The notes: generated by a model from the sequence alone, not told the origin. A DNA stretch of 64,000 nt from Prinsepia uniflora (GCA_032719365.1 CM064863.1:64877583-64941582), one strand, 5' to 3'. Positions 12,080-25,800 are shown, counted from the first letter of the stretch. Program-made: numbers and translations.

Positions 12080-12904
12080 CTATCTTTTTATTCTATTCTT
12101 CTTTCTTTCTCTTTTTTTCAATTCCAATGCTTGTTCAAATTGTAATGTCTTCGCATAATCTTCATCTATTTTCTTCCTTAATGTCGCCTTTTCCAAATTT
12201 TGCAATGCAATGGCCTCCACGGTGGCATACAATCGATTATTATCAATCATATATGACTTTCCCTTTCTCCGAGCTTCTTTTGATTGCTTCCTTCCTGGAG
12301 GTCTTATAGAGGAACCTATACTAGCTTCAAGATTTTCCTTTTCCCCGTCTTCATCCAAATTAATTGAATCTTCAAGTGGTGATGAGCTAAATGGAGGTAC
12401 TTGACTTACTTCAGACTTTCTATGAGGTGGATCTTTGAAATACTCGCAATCTTTGCATATCTCCCAACAATGATAAAAACATAAATTACAAATTCATTTT
12501 TACTTTATAATAGGCCTCTGCTTGTATCAGCTAAACGTATAGTCAAGAACAATTGATTCATTAAAAAAATAAATTGTGCAAAATGATACTACATTGATAT
12601 ATTTACAAATTCTCACCTTATCCATCTAATTGGCATCAGTACGATGAAAATGCGCATCTTGTTTTGAAGCCCTTTGCCACTCTTTGAGTATCGGTCGTAA
12701 TTTTTTCCACCTATTTGAAAACCCCTGAATAATTTGGATACCTTTCGCAGAACCATCCCAATTTTGGATATAATGGTTTCGAACACGTACCTAGAATGCG
12801 CTGTTTGTTTGATCTACTCTTTCAATTGCATTTGAAGTGACGGTTTCCCAAGCTTCGCATAACATCACTTCTTCCTCATTTGACCATTTATGATTTGGTG
12901 CCAT
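12080..12904 (-). pseudogene. Harbinger ORF1-like SANT / NAM-associated protein, broken
   Basis: From ATG at 12904 the frame encodes MAPNHKWSNEEEVMLCEAWE, a SANT/Myb-like trihelix start (W...EEE..L..AW). An in-frame TAG at 12793-12791 follows NSAF, where these proteins carry a tryptophan. The frame then continues with VRVRNHYIQNW and KGIQIIQGFSNRWKKLRP to about 12620, where a possible intron begins. The second exon (about 12475-12080) gives SSIRPPGRKQSKEARRKGK and a basic coiled region ending KKRERKKNRIKR, typical of the NAM-associated C-terminal domain. These proteins bind element ends in PIF/Harbinger transposition or occur as host trihelix-like proteins. The stop and its place inside a Harbinger element make it a transposon pseudogene. 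Confidence 0.7.
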
Positions 12905-12941
12905 ATTAATTTCTTGTAAATATTTAAATTGTCAATTTAAC

Positions 12942-12944
<3 letters not shown>

Positions 12945-13008
<64 letters not shown>
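12945..13008. repeat. (AAT)n microsatellite
   Basis: About 20 AAT units with one interruption, upstream of the ORF1-like gene. Confidence 0.95.
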
Positions 13009-13011
<3 letters not shown>

Positions 13012-13304
13012 AACTATCAATTTAAATTGCATTAAAATTATTGCAAGTCTAATAAAACATGCAACTATCAAATAAATCAGCAAGTCTAATAACCAACAAA
13101 TAAATCAGAAGAAAAAAAAAGTTAAAAAGAAGAAACAAAACGCAGCCGTTTTCAACCCACATTCTTCAGTGGTTTGTTAAAAAAAAAGAGTAAAGTCTAG
13201 AACTCTCTCAACAATTGTGAAACCAAAACAAAGAGAGACCTAGTGGTGGAGATGGCGACAAGAGGTTGTGAGAGGTTGTCGAGTGGTGGCGGTGTGTGCG
13301 AAAG

Positions 13305-15060
13305 GATATCAATTTACTTCCAGTTCGTGTGCTTCGGTAGATTGTGATAAAACTCAAACTACGCATTAAATTAAACACATAATTCGAGTATTATGCAATT
13401 TAAACCCTTTTTGTGTAGATGTAGTATTGGTAAATAGGGATCGTTCTTGTCCGGAGAAATTATGGAACATTAATAATGTGTTAGTGAAAAAGAATAATGA
13501 ATAATAAATGAATAAAATAATAAATGAAAGAATAAAAGAATGAATTAATGAATTAATTAAAGAATTAAATAATAAAAAATCAAAGAATAAAAAAATAAAA
13601 AAATAAAGAATTAAATGGGGGTTTGAAAAGATTTGTAATCTAAACTACATTTTAACTAATAATTAAATTAAAATTAACAATTACAATAATTAAACTACTC
13701 CTAAAATAGACTTCTTTCAAACACAGTTTTTACCAACACTTTCCATTTTACTCATATTGAACCAATCACGAAATCTTACATTCATTATCTCAAATATATG
13801 CATATGTTTTTCATTTTATAAATGCATCAATCATTAATGTGTGTCAAATATTAATATGCATCAAACACTTACAACATGATTCACCTTAAATTTGTGATTA
13901 AATGCACCGACAACGGCCGACATTAAAATCTCTTCAATCAAATGTTAAGTGAACTGACAGCCGACACTTAGTATCAAATTGAAGTATGAAACATTAAAAC
14001 TTATGAAATAAATGAAATTTAGAAAGTGAAATACATGGAGATTGTATTCATGTTCTCAAACATTTAGAAGACATAAAATTGTATCTAAAAGAGAAGTCAA
14101 AAAAATTAAAAGGAAAATCTAAAAACAAAAATTAAAAGAAAACATAAGAAGAAAATTATAAAAAGTTACAAATGGTCCCCAAAAAATGAATCTATAAAGA
14201 GAAAAAATGAACTAAACATGGAACTAAAAAGGAGAGAAAATGAACTAAACATGGAACTAAAAAGGAGAGAAAATGAACTAACTAAAGAGAAGAAAGGGAA
14301 AAAATGGGGACAATTGGGGACCCTCTACAAATGAAATGACCTACCTATTTATAGAGGGAGTGCCACAAATATTCAAATAAAAATACAAAAATAAAATAAA
14401 ATAATGAAATGATGAACAATGATGATTAATGATGATTTTATGCTGAATTTAAGGTTGAAATTGACTGAAAAATAGTACAAAGTGGAGCAGGTTGGAGTAG
14501 TTTGATTTTCGGCAGAGAGCAGCTGAGTTGGGAGCAGGTAGACTCAGCAGACTGCAGCTGGGATTAGACTGGTGCTTCGGTGTGGGTTGGCTAACAAGAT
14601 GAAGCGAATTCAGCGCCTAACGCGCTGACTGAGGCAGGCCGCTCAGCGCACGCCTGCTGATAAGAGGACTGGAGGATCGACGCACGCACGCCGAATTCTT
14701 CATATCCAGATCGGCAGGCACGCACCGAACCGGTGTTAGACGGGCTGAGAAGAAGCACCTTGGGCTAGGCTTGCGCGGGCCTGGATTGGATTGGGCCTTC
14801 GTGCATTCTAGGCTCGCGCAATCTAGGCTGGAAAGCTTGCAGCGGTCTGGGCTGATTCTAGGCTTGGATTTTTCATGGCTGGGCTTAGAATTTGGGCTGC
14901 AAATGGATTTTCAGCTTAAAAATTAATTTATAAAATTTCACCAAATTTCGTACATAATTTTTTTACGCAAAATATATTATTTTTTTCAATTGTTTATTAT
15001 TTTAATATTAAAAGTCAAATATAAAGGGTATAAAATAATATAAAAAATGCTTAATTGAAG
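13305..15060. other. Unclassified insertion inside the Harbinger element
   Basis: Composition changes here: a long A-rich block with TGAATAAA-like runs (13.48-14.3 kb), a 35-bp direct repeat of GAACTAAACATGG... at about 14.21-14.28 kb, then a GC-rich segment (14.55-14.88 kb). No long ORF. The edges are estimated from where sequence plausibly belonging to the host transposon stops and resumes. It could be a non-autonomous retroelement; I cannot name the family. Confidence 0.35.
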
Positions 15061-15729
15061 AACTATCAGATTGCTTCAAGAGGAAAATCGGACGTCGATA
15101 GGTCCGAGGGGTTCGCGAGGTTCCAGCGACGATGTGAGGCCTTTGACTGGTCCTTTTCTTCTTCAAGAGGTGAGTGAGTGTTGTAGTTTGTAGACAAATG
15201 TATAATTGAGTGATTTTTTATTTTTCCCAAATTGTTGCTAGAGACCGTGTTTGCTGTCCAATTTTGGTTTTTTTTTTTTCCAATTTATGTTCATCCGTGA
15301 TTTGTAGCATGTTTGGATTGTTGTGTTTGATTATTTTGATTGTTGTTCATCCGTGATTGAATAATTGTGATTTTTTTTTTCCAATTTTTGTTCATCCGTG
15401 ATTTTTTTCTAATTGCTGTTCATGATTGAATTCTGGGTTTTTGTTGGCTCTCTCTATGAATTCTAGGTTTTCTGGTTGAATGGGGGTTGTGGGTGATGAA
15501 AAGGTAGGCTAGTTGTCCAGCCCGTGCATGGGGAGAGGCTAGAATAGCCCTAGGGCAAGCCTTGCCTGGGCCATCCTGCACTCCATTAGAACCTGAAACC
15601 CATGGGCTAAAGGCTAGAAGCTGCCTTGCCCTAGCCAAAAGCCCCCCACTAGATATGCTCTAATAACTCCTTCAAATTTAACGTCATAAATTTTATATTT
15701 AAGGGTTACTATTATAATATTATTTAAAA

Positions 15730-15736
15730 CACACAC

Positions 15737-15770
<34 letters not shown>

Positions 15771-15771
15771 T
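15730..15771. repeat. (AT)n microsatellite
   Basis: CACACACATATATATACATATAT followed by a pure AT run. Confidence 0.9.
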
Positions 15772-15779
15772 AATACAAG

Positions 15780-16350
15780 AATCAAAATTAAAACAAAGAA
15801 TCACCCTGAGGGAGGTCCCTAAACCAACTCAAATAAGAATTTCCCACATCCCGCTAAAAAATCAAGAACAAAATCAACTTCCCAATAAACATGATCAAAA
15901 TGGATTTCTAGAAATCCATTTACAACATCAATGATAACCTCAACGTACCTTTCCATCGGAAGTTTGTGGCAACTAAGATCAAAAGCCGCTTTGAGACCTT
16001 CAGTTAAAGAAGTCTATTCCACAACAAAATTGTTAGTACAACCAATATTCTTAGACCCGACTACCAAAGGAAGTCCCACATGTTCGTGAATAATAAATCA
16101 TGTCACTACATTTTGATCACTTTTCACAGAGACATCAAAGTTCAGCTTGCACCACCTAATATCAGGAGGAGCCCATTTGATAATATCCATATGAGTTGAG
16201 CGTTCAATTGAAGAGGAATTGGCTTTAAAATATTTTTCCCCAATAAATCAAGACATTAATAGCTATAAAAGGATGAAGGAAAACGCCGGAGAAGATGGGT
16301 TTATTTCGAATGTCCCAAATATGCACGAAAATTAACAAACAATTACTTAA
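15780..16350 (-). pseudogene. LINE (non-LTR) RNase H domain remnant
   Basis: Read on the minus strand, 16.2 to 15.8 kb gives KWAPPDIRWCKLNFDVSV, then GLPLVVGSKNIGCTNNFVVE and SLTEGLKAAFDLSCHKLPME. This is the pattern of the RNase H domain at the C-terminus of plant LINE polyproteins (W.PP...K.NFDGS, then AE...L..GL..A). Upstream (about 16.3 kb) IWDIRNKPIFSGVF matches the linker that precedes it. At least two in-frame stops break the frame, and the first catalytic Asp context reads NFDVS rather than NFDGS. A dead fragment. Confidence 0.7.
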
Positions 16351-16642
16351 GGGCTATTGTAATGGCCAGGAAATTCAAAAAATATAATTTGGGAAATTTA
16401 AAAAGAGAATTGAAGATTTTGCCATTTTTAGGACAAATATTGACTTTTAACTCTAGGTACTTTCTGGAATTTTAAAGACTGCTAAGTAAGTCTCGACGTT
16501 TTGAATCCATAGATAGGTGGCACATTAAAATCAGAGATCGGGTGAGTTTGTTACTGGTCTAAATGATCTAGGGGCATTTTTGTAATTATACAAGGAGATA
16601 TTTTGTTGATTTTGAGGGATGGTGACAAGTGTCATCCTTATC

Positions 16643-18924
16643 TGACACGACCCATCCTAATCCCCTCAGGATTATCGCGGGATATGCCATGCTCCCGTCT
16701 GACATTAAGTGTCAGACAAGGGATAACTAAAAACCTCAACCCGACCGAGGCTTCCAGAGCGCGCCAGGATCGGTGAAGGAGTGCGATGTCTCGGTCTCTA
16801 CTACAGCCCGCATCTGTGATCAACCTGAAGGACATTAAAACCATTAAAAGCTATGAGTGGACGAAAATCAATAGTTTAATAAAAACACATTTCATAAGAA
16901 GACATTTATGTCCTTCATTAAAAAGTATGTATGCATTCAAAAACCAATAATCAAACCATTTAACTTAATTAAATCATTAGGGTCTTAGCCCAAAACCATA
17001 AATCCAAGTATGTGGGAACTCAGTCCAAAACCGTAAATCCAAACCATGTGGGTCCCTGCCCAAATCAATTAACACCGAAAATCAAATCATAAATCCAATA
17101 AATCCGAAATCCAAATACATAATCCAGTAAATCCATAAATCACAATTCCATCAAATACCGTTATGTACCAATCCCCGGAATCTCAGATGCCTGGCGTCCC
17201 AAACGCCTGACTTCCCAGACGTCATGTCACGGTCCAAGCTACGCGTGCTACCCAGGGTCTCAACCCGAGTCAATCTCTGACATCCCAGATGTCTGACGTC
17301 CCAGGCGTCTAGCAATCCTACTCCTGAGTAACTATACGGTCTGATCGCTCAGTGAAGTGATCCCTCGCAGGCAATGCGCTGTGACTGCTCTATCGTCCCA
17401 GACGACTGGAGGAGACAATCCATAGATATAAGGATGGTATATAGAAAACCATTTCATAAATCATCTCAAACCGTTCAAATGGGCCTAGGGCCGGGATTTC
17501 CATAAAACCATCGTAATCCACAAATCCGATTTCTCAAATCCAAAACCATTTATCCAAATCCATTTATAGGTCCCTGACTTGAAATCACATTCATAAAACA
17601 CAACTGGGCCTCATGCCCGACTTCGTAACCAACTGGGCCCCTGGCCCATTGCCTCATTCAATCAAATGGACTCCAAGTCTGATAGTTCGTAAACCAAATG
17701 GGTCTCAAGCCCGATTCCATATTTCTAAATCCAAAATCATACAATTGAACTATTATTAAAACCATAAACCTCGATATACGTGTAAATACGGAAAACATCT
17801 CGAAATACGTGCAAATATGTAAATCACCAATACCACAATCATCATCATAAAAATCACATATGCAAAACATATAAAACAGTTATGCATGCATCACAATTTA
17901 CAAAATAATGTCCAATCACAGACCGTCCTAAGCTGTCACCTCGATATGCGTGCCATAAGCCTCTCTGGGCTAAATCATCATTACCGGAACTTCCGGACCT
18001 GTCCAAATCACAATCTAAGGTCACTAACACTTCCAATAACCTTCCACTAAACCCCCGTAATTTTCCCAAATTTTTAAACGTATTTAAACTCAATCCTAAA
18101 CCTACAGACATCTCGAACTATATCGAGTCGATGTCTGATCGACTCAAAACCAGCCCCAAAATGTTTGTTACATCGAATCAATGAAAACACATATTGAACA
18201 CTTCCCCAAAAACGCCCCTACGCGCCGCCCAAAGGCGGTGCGCGTGGAGCCCACGCGCCGAGAACAGTGTCACCCCTAACCTTGGGTGAACCCGGTTCAC
18301 TAGTTATTCCCAGTTCGACCGAACCAGCGAACCGACCCAACCGGTTCTCCCAATTCCAGCCACCATTCTCAACGGGGTTTTCACCTATGGCTTTGTCTAA
18401 TCCTAACTAAGGGTTCTGTGGATTCAAAAACTACAAAAACATTCAAGATTCATACTTACAAAAACGTTCAGGACCATTCTCGACGGGGTTTTCACCAGTC
18501 TTCCTCCTCTCTGTTCTTCACTTTTTCGGCCACCTGGATCCACGAAACTAACACCAAATAGCTCACCTCTATCCCTAGAATCAAACCCAAACCATAAATA
18601 CAAGTTTTAGACGTCAAATATTCAATTTCTAAAAAAAAAAGGGTTAAACGGGTCGTTCAGGTTTTTCGGTTTTTCGGCCTACCTCCGCCGTGGACTCCTC
18701 CCTGTCTTCTTCACTAGCCTCCTAGCCTTTTTCCGCGTCCAGTCCAGCAACGGTTTAGGCAGGGTTGGTTGTTGTGAGTGTTTGGGTCTGGTTTGTTCTT
18801 CACGGGTTTGAGAGAACACGAGGGAGAGATGAAGTCTGATGATGGTGATGATGATAAAAAATGATGGAGATGAAGGGTGGAGATGAGAGGAAGAGTGAAG
18901 TGAGAAGGATGATGGACGGTGATG

Positions 18925-18988
<64 letters not shown>

Positions 18989-19430
18989 AGTGAGGTGTGT
19001 GTAAAATATATAAAAGTGACCAATGGGAGGCAAGATCCACATTTTGGGGGTTTCAAGCCATGGGATGAGTGACACTTGTCACTTATCCAAGGGCCCCACA
19101 TTATTTAATTTAGCCAATCAGATTTTTAGGTTTATTTAATTCGAATCCCGAGACGTAAGTTCCCGATTTCGATCCCGTGACCATAACTTCTCTGTGCGAC
19201 GTTCGATTTCGACGTGTCGCCTATCTACGTACTCGTAACATCCTGATCTATGTAACGGTCCTCAGTGGTATGGTTGACTCCCCGGGTCAAAAATCAACAT
19301 TTTTTCCAATCTAGGGGCAAGACGGTCGTTTTACACCTCTATTCAAATTCTCTCAACTAATCCCCAATTAGTCATTCTAAATCCATAATTAATTAATATT
19401 TAATCCCGATATTCGAGACGGGTCGTTACA
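16643..19430 (-). repeat. LARD1 3' LTR
   Basis: Aligns along its length with 26177-28938. The minus-strand start TGTAACGACCCGTCTCG lies at 19430 and the end at 16643. It includes a (GT)n run at 18928-18979 that is longer than the equivalent at 28451-28488, and a near-palindromic hairpin at 16697-16717. Confidence 0.85.
18928..18979. repeat. (GT)n microsatellite in LARD1 3' LTR
   Basis: About 25 GT units. The equivalent tract in the partner LTR (28451-28488) is shorter. The His-Thr/Ser frames on the minus strand are artefacts of the repeat. Confidence 0.95.
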
Positions 19431-19687
19431 ACCTTCCCCCCTTAACAAATTTCGTCCTCGAAATTCATACGAACCTAGTTCCACGCCTACATCGTGGAAA
19501 AAAAAAACTCAATCTCACCGTCAAGTTTAACATCCCATGTATACATCTACACCCACTAACCAACACAATACTTGTCTGCACCCAGACGTTCCATTACGAA
19601 CTCACGTCGCATCGACTACACCCGACCACGTCGAGTGACATTGATCACATATTTCGAATTGATACCGCTCGACAATTCTACCATTAT

Positions 19688-22600
19688 TGACAGGACCCGT
19701 CCCAAATCCCCCCGGATTAACGTGGGATGTGCTTGCTCCCGTCTGACACGAAGTGTCAGACTAGGGATGATCACGACCTTAGCCCAACCGGGACTACCAG
19801 AGAGCGCCAGGATCCGGAGGAGGAATGCGATGTCTTGGTCTCTAATACAGCCTGCATCCGCGATCAACCTGAAGGGCATTCAAAACACGAAAGCTGTGAG
19901 TGGACAAAACAAAGATTTTATAAAAAAAAAATCATAAAAAGACCTTTATGCCCTTCACTAAAAAGTATGCATGCATTTGAAAACCATTTATCAAACCGTT
20001 CATGAGGGCCTTGGCCCAAAGTCCAAAATAAGGAAACCCAGAACGAGTCTCCTTCCAAATCATGAAACACAGGGTCTCGGTCCAAATCCAATACACGTGG
20101 GTCTCAACCCAAAATCATCTCCGTGAAATCTCATACACATATACATATATACATATATAATCCATCCTAGACATCCTCTGATGTCAACTCGGGGCACACA
20201 GCCCCTAGGGAACTAATCCCCGATATATGTCACGATTTCTATATATATAAGTATGCATACTACTCGAGATCTCACCCTGAATCTACCCCCAGGAATTCTC
20301 CATCTGGGAGGCTCTGTCTCTGAATCTTGTCCGGGCATCTCTCCGGATCTTGTCCGGGCATCTCTCCGGATCTTGTCCGGGACCACATCATAACTCCCAC
20401 TCCTGAAATGGGCTCCCTATGGGGATAACTCATTCCGAGTAGTGGATCGTGACTCTCTAGGTCGACGTCTAGAGGAGACCAATCAACTCGTAAAGGAGGG
20501 TATATACATACTAGTATAGAAAACCACTAATGGGACTCACGCCCGATACCACAAGTCAACTGGGCCTCCAGCAGTATGCATACTAGTCGAGGTCTCACTC
20601 CGAATCTACCCCCAGGAATTCTCCATCTGGGAGGCTCTGTCTCCGAATCTTGTCCGGGCATCTCTCCGGATCTTGGCCGAGACCACATCATAACTCCCAC
20701 TCCTAAAATGGGCTCCCTGTGGGGATCACTCATTCCGGGTAGTGGATCGTGACTCTCTAAGTCGACGTCTAGAGGAAACCAATCAACTCGTAAAGGAGGG
20801 TATATACATACTAGTATAGCAAACCACAAATGGTACTCACGCCCGATACCACAAGTCAACTGGGCCTCCAGCCCGAACTTATGACTCAACTCGGCCTCTA
20901 GCCCGATTTCACCGTTTAGCTGGGACTCAAGCCCAAACTTGTAAATCAACGGGGCATCAAGCCCGATACCTCAGAGTCAGCCATGATTCTGATCATAGCA
21001 ATGCGTGCAACCATCAATCCAGGACCGCTCTCAATCCTAGTATGTCATCGTGAACATATCACTGCCGCGACCATCTCTAGAACATGGTGCACACATCGCT
21101 GATCGATCTCCTATATCGTCAGCACTCAAAGTCGAGCCTCCAGTGGCTGCTCGACAATGAAACGTGCATCGTGACCTCTCCGGAAGGAACACATCCCCAG
21201 TCCGGAGGCGAGTGTCCCGTCGTCCGTCTTCATGCACACAGCACCCGTCGCGACCACGACTCAGACCCGTAGTTCATCAACAGGGCCACATGCCCGAATC
21301 AAAACCAAGACCAAATGGGTCTCATGCCCGGTTTTACCATTCAAAACCATTTCATTTAAAACCGAAACCATAAACGCGTATAAGAACGTATAAAACCTAA
21401 AACCTCGAAATGCGTGCCAGTACGTAACACACACAAAAATGCACTCAAGGCATCACAAAACATGTATTCAAAGTACTTATAAAATATTTATGCATGCATC
21501 GATTCATAAAAGAAAGTCCATTCACAGACCGTTCGAGCTGCCGCATCGATACGCGCGTCGTCCGCCTTCCTGGGCCAATCGCCATCACCGAGGTTCCCAA
21601 ACCTGTCCAAATCACTTTAGCGGGTTACTAACTACGTAATTAACCCATCACTAAGGCCCCCAAATTTTTCGGAATTTTTAACTATTTTTAAACGCGATCC
21701 TAAACCTTCGGACAACCGGAACTATATCGAAACGATGTCCGATCGACTCGAAACCAGTCCCAAAATGTTCGTTACATCGAATAGATGATTTCACATGTTG
21801 GAAGTTTAGCCAAAAACCTCCCCACGCACCATCACGTGCTGCCAGATGGCCCTGCGCGTGGGCTTCACGCGCCTGCACAGGGTCATCCCTGACCTCCAGT
21901 CGACCGGGTCCGACCAGTCGGTCCGGTTAGATCTCTGCAATCCGGTCCGCCTAGACCGGCGTGACCGGTCCAGCCCCATAACTCAGCCAATTTTCGTCCT
22001 TTTTCTTCCAATCCAATCCCAATCCTTCTATCTTGATCCTAGGAACCTATCTATGCAATTGGAATCACCCAAAACCCAAAAAATCTCATCGGTCCGATTT
22101 CCTCCCTCACGATCCAAGTTCCCAGTTTTTCCCCAGGATTGTCCAACCGTCAACCACCACCCAAACCTATCCTAAAAACTTCCTAGAAACCTAAAAAACC
22201 CACTCTAATAGATTAAAACGGCCCATAACGTGCAAAATCGAAAATAAAGAAAAATAGGCAAACCGAGCTTACCGTACACTTGGGTCCTCTGCCGTCCACG
22301 GCGGCGCCGTCCTTGGCCAGCCACCATCCTCACGGTCCTCACCTCACTCTCTGGGCTTCACACATGATCAGAGGAGGAATGGGTTTGGATTGGGTTGAAG
22401 GGTTGATCGGGTTTGGTGGAAAATGATCGAACAAAGGGGAAGGGGATATACATGAACGTGTTTGGGATGGGCAATGGAAAGGTGACACTTGTCACTTATC
22501 CATTGCCCTGTCCAAAATATCTAGGCTCCACTCAAAGCTAAATGGCCTCCACCTCGTAAAATGTGCAATCGTCCGTTCGAACTTTCATGAACCGTAACTT

Positions 22601-22846
22601 TTTCGTCGAATGTCCGAATTCGACGTGCCACTTGTCTACGGATTCGTATCGACTCGATCTACGTAACGGTCCTCAGCCCTCGACCATCAGGCCTCCCAGG
22701 TCAAAAGTCAACTTTTTGCCCTCGTTTAGGGGCAAAACCGTAATTTCTCCCTGAACGTCCGTTAATTCTCGGTTAATCCCCTATTAGCCTATCTAATCCG
22801 TCATTAATACCTAATTAGTCATTAAAATTAGGGACGGATCGTTACA
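19688..22846 (-). mobile_element. Solo LTR nested in LARD1
   Basis: A 3159-bp LTR (minus strand TGTAACGATCCGTCCC at 22846 to GGGACGGGTCCTGTCA at 19688) is flanked on both sides by the identical 5-bp target duplication ATTAT (19683-19687 and 22847-22851). No internal domain or second LTR belongs to it, so it is a product of LTR-LTR recombination. It resembles the LTRs of the LARD at 55566-63832 in terminal sequence, 3' hairpin (19741-19761) and the CTGTGAGTGGAC/GTCCATTCACAG pair (19894 and 21516). Small ORFs in it are not genes. Confidence 0.9.
20251..20870. repeat. 323-bp tandem duplication inside the solo LTR
   Basis: GTATGCATACTA... is repeated from 20574. Copy 1 carries one extra 23-bp unit of TCTTGTCCGGGCATCTCTCC, itself tandem at about 20325-20375. 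The 140-codon minus-strand frame covering it is a repeat by-product. Confidence 0.85.
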
Positions 22847-22851
22847 ATTAT

Positions 22852-25800
22852 GCTGACACATTCAACTTGACGGTTCTTCTCAATTATTAATCCACCCTAA
22901 CATCTGCTCCCACTGGGAGTCACCAAATCTCACTCATCTATCCACGCTAACACATCCAGCCATACTGTTACCATTTTGCTAGTCGGAAATCAATCTGACA
23001 TCTCTCCCACACCGAGAGTTAGCAAATCTCACAATTTCTCTGAATTTCCTGAATTTTACCACGTCAACAACACACATCTCATAACGTCGTACTCAGCTGG
23101 AACTCAAGACTCCATGGTCACCGTTCGAGTCACCAACATAACTCCGACTCACTCAAGAGTCGCACTAAGGTACCTCGTACCAAAATTTCTTCATAAATCC
23201 ATGTTGCCATTAGTGAAAGTCACAGAGCAGTCGCTCCACGCAAAGCAACCCGTGGTTACACTAACCACCCACTCATTTCACTTGTGACTACACAATCCAC
23301 GTCTCACTCACCTGGGAACTTGTAATAAAGATTTCTTACCTTAAAGATGAAGTGAATCTCACACGACCAGTGTGCAACTGGACCCCATCAAATACTTGCC
23401 CACCAGTGATACACATCTCAACTCTAGGATTCCACTAGCCATCCACGGCTCTGAGCACCTGCTTATATAATCACTGAGCCCATCAAAATCACTCTAGCCC
23501 AGCGCAAAGTATCTAATGTCCATTCCATGTTCTCAACCAATCCAACGATATTGGAACTAAGCTGATTACCAACACACTCATCCACATACCACTGGTACAT
23601 CCTATATACCGTCACCAGGCACCACTCAAGCCTGTACAGTATTGGTCCTAGCATAATGTACCCAGTACGTACATTCATCCATCAACCAGCCCACTACAAC
23701 ATAGCTCATAGCTAATCAAGCTTCAATTCTGGAGTCCATCTGTCCAATCCAGTACTAACCAGATCAAATACTCCAACTCATCATCCATTCTAAGTCCTAT
23801 GGTCACTCGACCAGCATCACAATGTCTACTCCTAATCACATAATCCAACACTCACCAATCCGACCCCGTCGGATACCTACTCGTTCGATTAATATATCAT
23901 ACGAGATTAACCTTGAAAGGAAGTCAGTCCAATCATCTTCTTACCCAAATATCCAAGATAGATCGTATACACCTCAATTCACTCAACTACCGTTTCATAC
24001 TGGATTAACTTCGAAAAGAAGTCGACCCAACATTCCCATATCCAAATATCCAAATATCCGAGAAAAAGGTTTGATAATCATTTCATTCAATTCCAAGAGA
24101 TTCTTGAATTGTCCCATAATACGATTCTCCTTTGCTCCTAGCTTAGCATAATCAGTAAGACGAAGTCTGCCAGCATGACACGACATCACGATCCTCATCC
24201 TCCTGATCCACCACATACCCTGATCATCAAGATCACGATCCAGATCCATCACAACATCACGTGATCATTAACATCACGATCCTCGATCGTCATAACGCCC
24301 TATATCCTCAACATCACGATCCTGATCCACCTAGGATCCACACATGTTCTCACTCAATAACTACCAGATTTCAGATCATAGGGTCTTACACCCTCATTGA
24401 ATTCGCATACTACCAAATCGTTTCCCAACCATTTTCACATCTAAACAGATCAGTCAACGACGAGACACGTTGAGACTATGGGTTCTCTCCAATTACCTCA
24501 CATCGATCCTTGTCATTCCACCTAGGAAAAATCAAGGATGATTCAAGACAATGACATTAAATTTCATCCTACGTGAGTGCCAACACAATCTCATTGCACT
24601 CACCACACCATGTAACCCAACAATGTCTGCCACCAAGCAGAAAACAAGAAATCTCATTCACCTAACTTCGAAATGTCCAACTCCTCTTGATGACCCAAAC
24701 AAATCACGGGTCCACCAACTAATACACGATTAACATACTAGTGATAACAACCATCATCTGCCATGGGCGGAACATGAGAAGTCACCCTCAATGACTTCGG
24801 GATACCCATCACCAATACGGGATCAAGCACTCTTCTCATCGCCTCAATAAAAACCTCTATGGATTCCAAAGTTCCAACCATGTTGAAACCAACTCACTCA
24901 GACATCAACCACGTGTCCGTAACCAATCTCACTTACTACCAAAATCGCCTATCGGCTTATACCGTTTATGTACATCCAAAAGGATGTGGTCCATTACTAC
25001 TTGATTCTCACGTCTCAACCATTGCTGGATCCCATCCAGTTGAACTCATACACTGCCAAATCTGAGATACCAACTGTATGCCCATCACGAAGGAGTCACA
25101 TCCTAACTCTTGGCTCATCGTCATCACAATCACCGACACACAGTGTGCGGATTAGAAAACCCTGGATCTTTGCCCATACCAAGCAACGACCCCGCACCTC
25201 TGCTCAAGTTGGAGGAACTCTGCCTCCCTCATACCCAACAACTCTGGGTACAATCACCCTGACAACCCATACAAGAAAATGAACATTCCCTGAACGTCCC
25301 CTGATTCTCAACAACCACAACTACAACCATCCTCGATAGTAGTGCCTGCCACAGACTAGTGCAGACCCAACCACCAGACATCGCTATCGAGACTCCACAT
25401 CCAACCGGAATCAACCGCCAGTACTCACTACTCTGTATCCCTACTCCAGGATTCCATCGACAAGTACCACACCCTGGTAACCTGTCCAACCAATATTTAA
25501 CTAGTCTCAACTCGACTCAACCAGTGTCGTCCACCAGTGTCGTGCTATCCATCACAAACTAGGGTAGCACGACAACCAACTAGGCCTAACCGATTATCAC
25601 AACTTCGGCTACAGAGTGCAGTACCATCACCAAAGCTCACATGACATGACCGACCAACGGTCTCGACTCTGAAAAGTCACCAAAGTCAAACCACTCGCCG
25701 ACTTATATTTCCAAACCACACATCGCACACTTGGTTTACCTCCTAAGGTCATCAACTAACTTTGTTGTACTCACATTCTCCACACCATCAATCACAACTA

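Larger units (their letters stand above)
11515..15660 (-). mobile_element. PIF/Harbinger DNA transposon, 4.1 kb, transposase missing
   Basis: The left end reads GAGCACATCTAATGG and the right end, inverted, reads GAGCATATCTAGTGGGG: imperfect terminal inverted repeats of the Harbinger type. Both ends are flanked by TAA (11512-11514 and 15661-15663), the 3-bp TWA target duplication typical of PIF/Harbinger. Inside is a minus-strand ORF1-type SANT/NAM-associated gene (12080-12904), the second protein these elements normally carry. No DDE transposase frame is seen. An unrelated insertion seems to occupy about 13.3-15.05 kb and may have replaced or separated it. Confidence 0.75.

Noticed and set aside
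18679..19101. 140-codon minus-strand ORF with a His-Thr run, and its twin at 28203-28621
   Set aside because: The frames run through the (GT)n microsatellite of the LARD1 LTRs; both LTRs carry them because the LTRs are copies.
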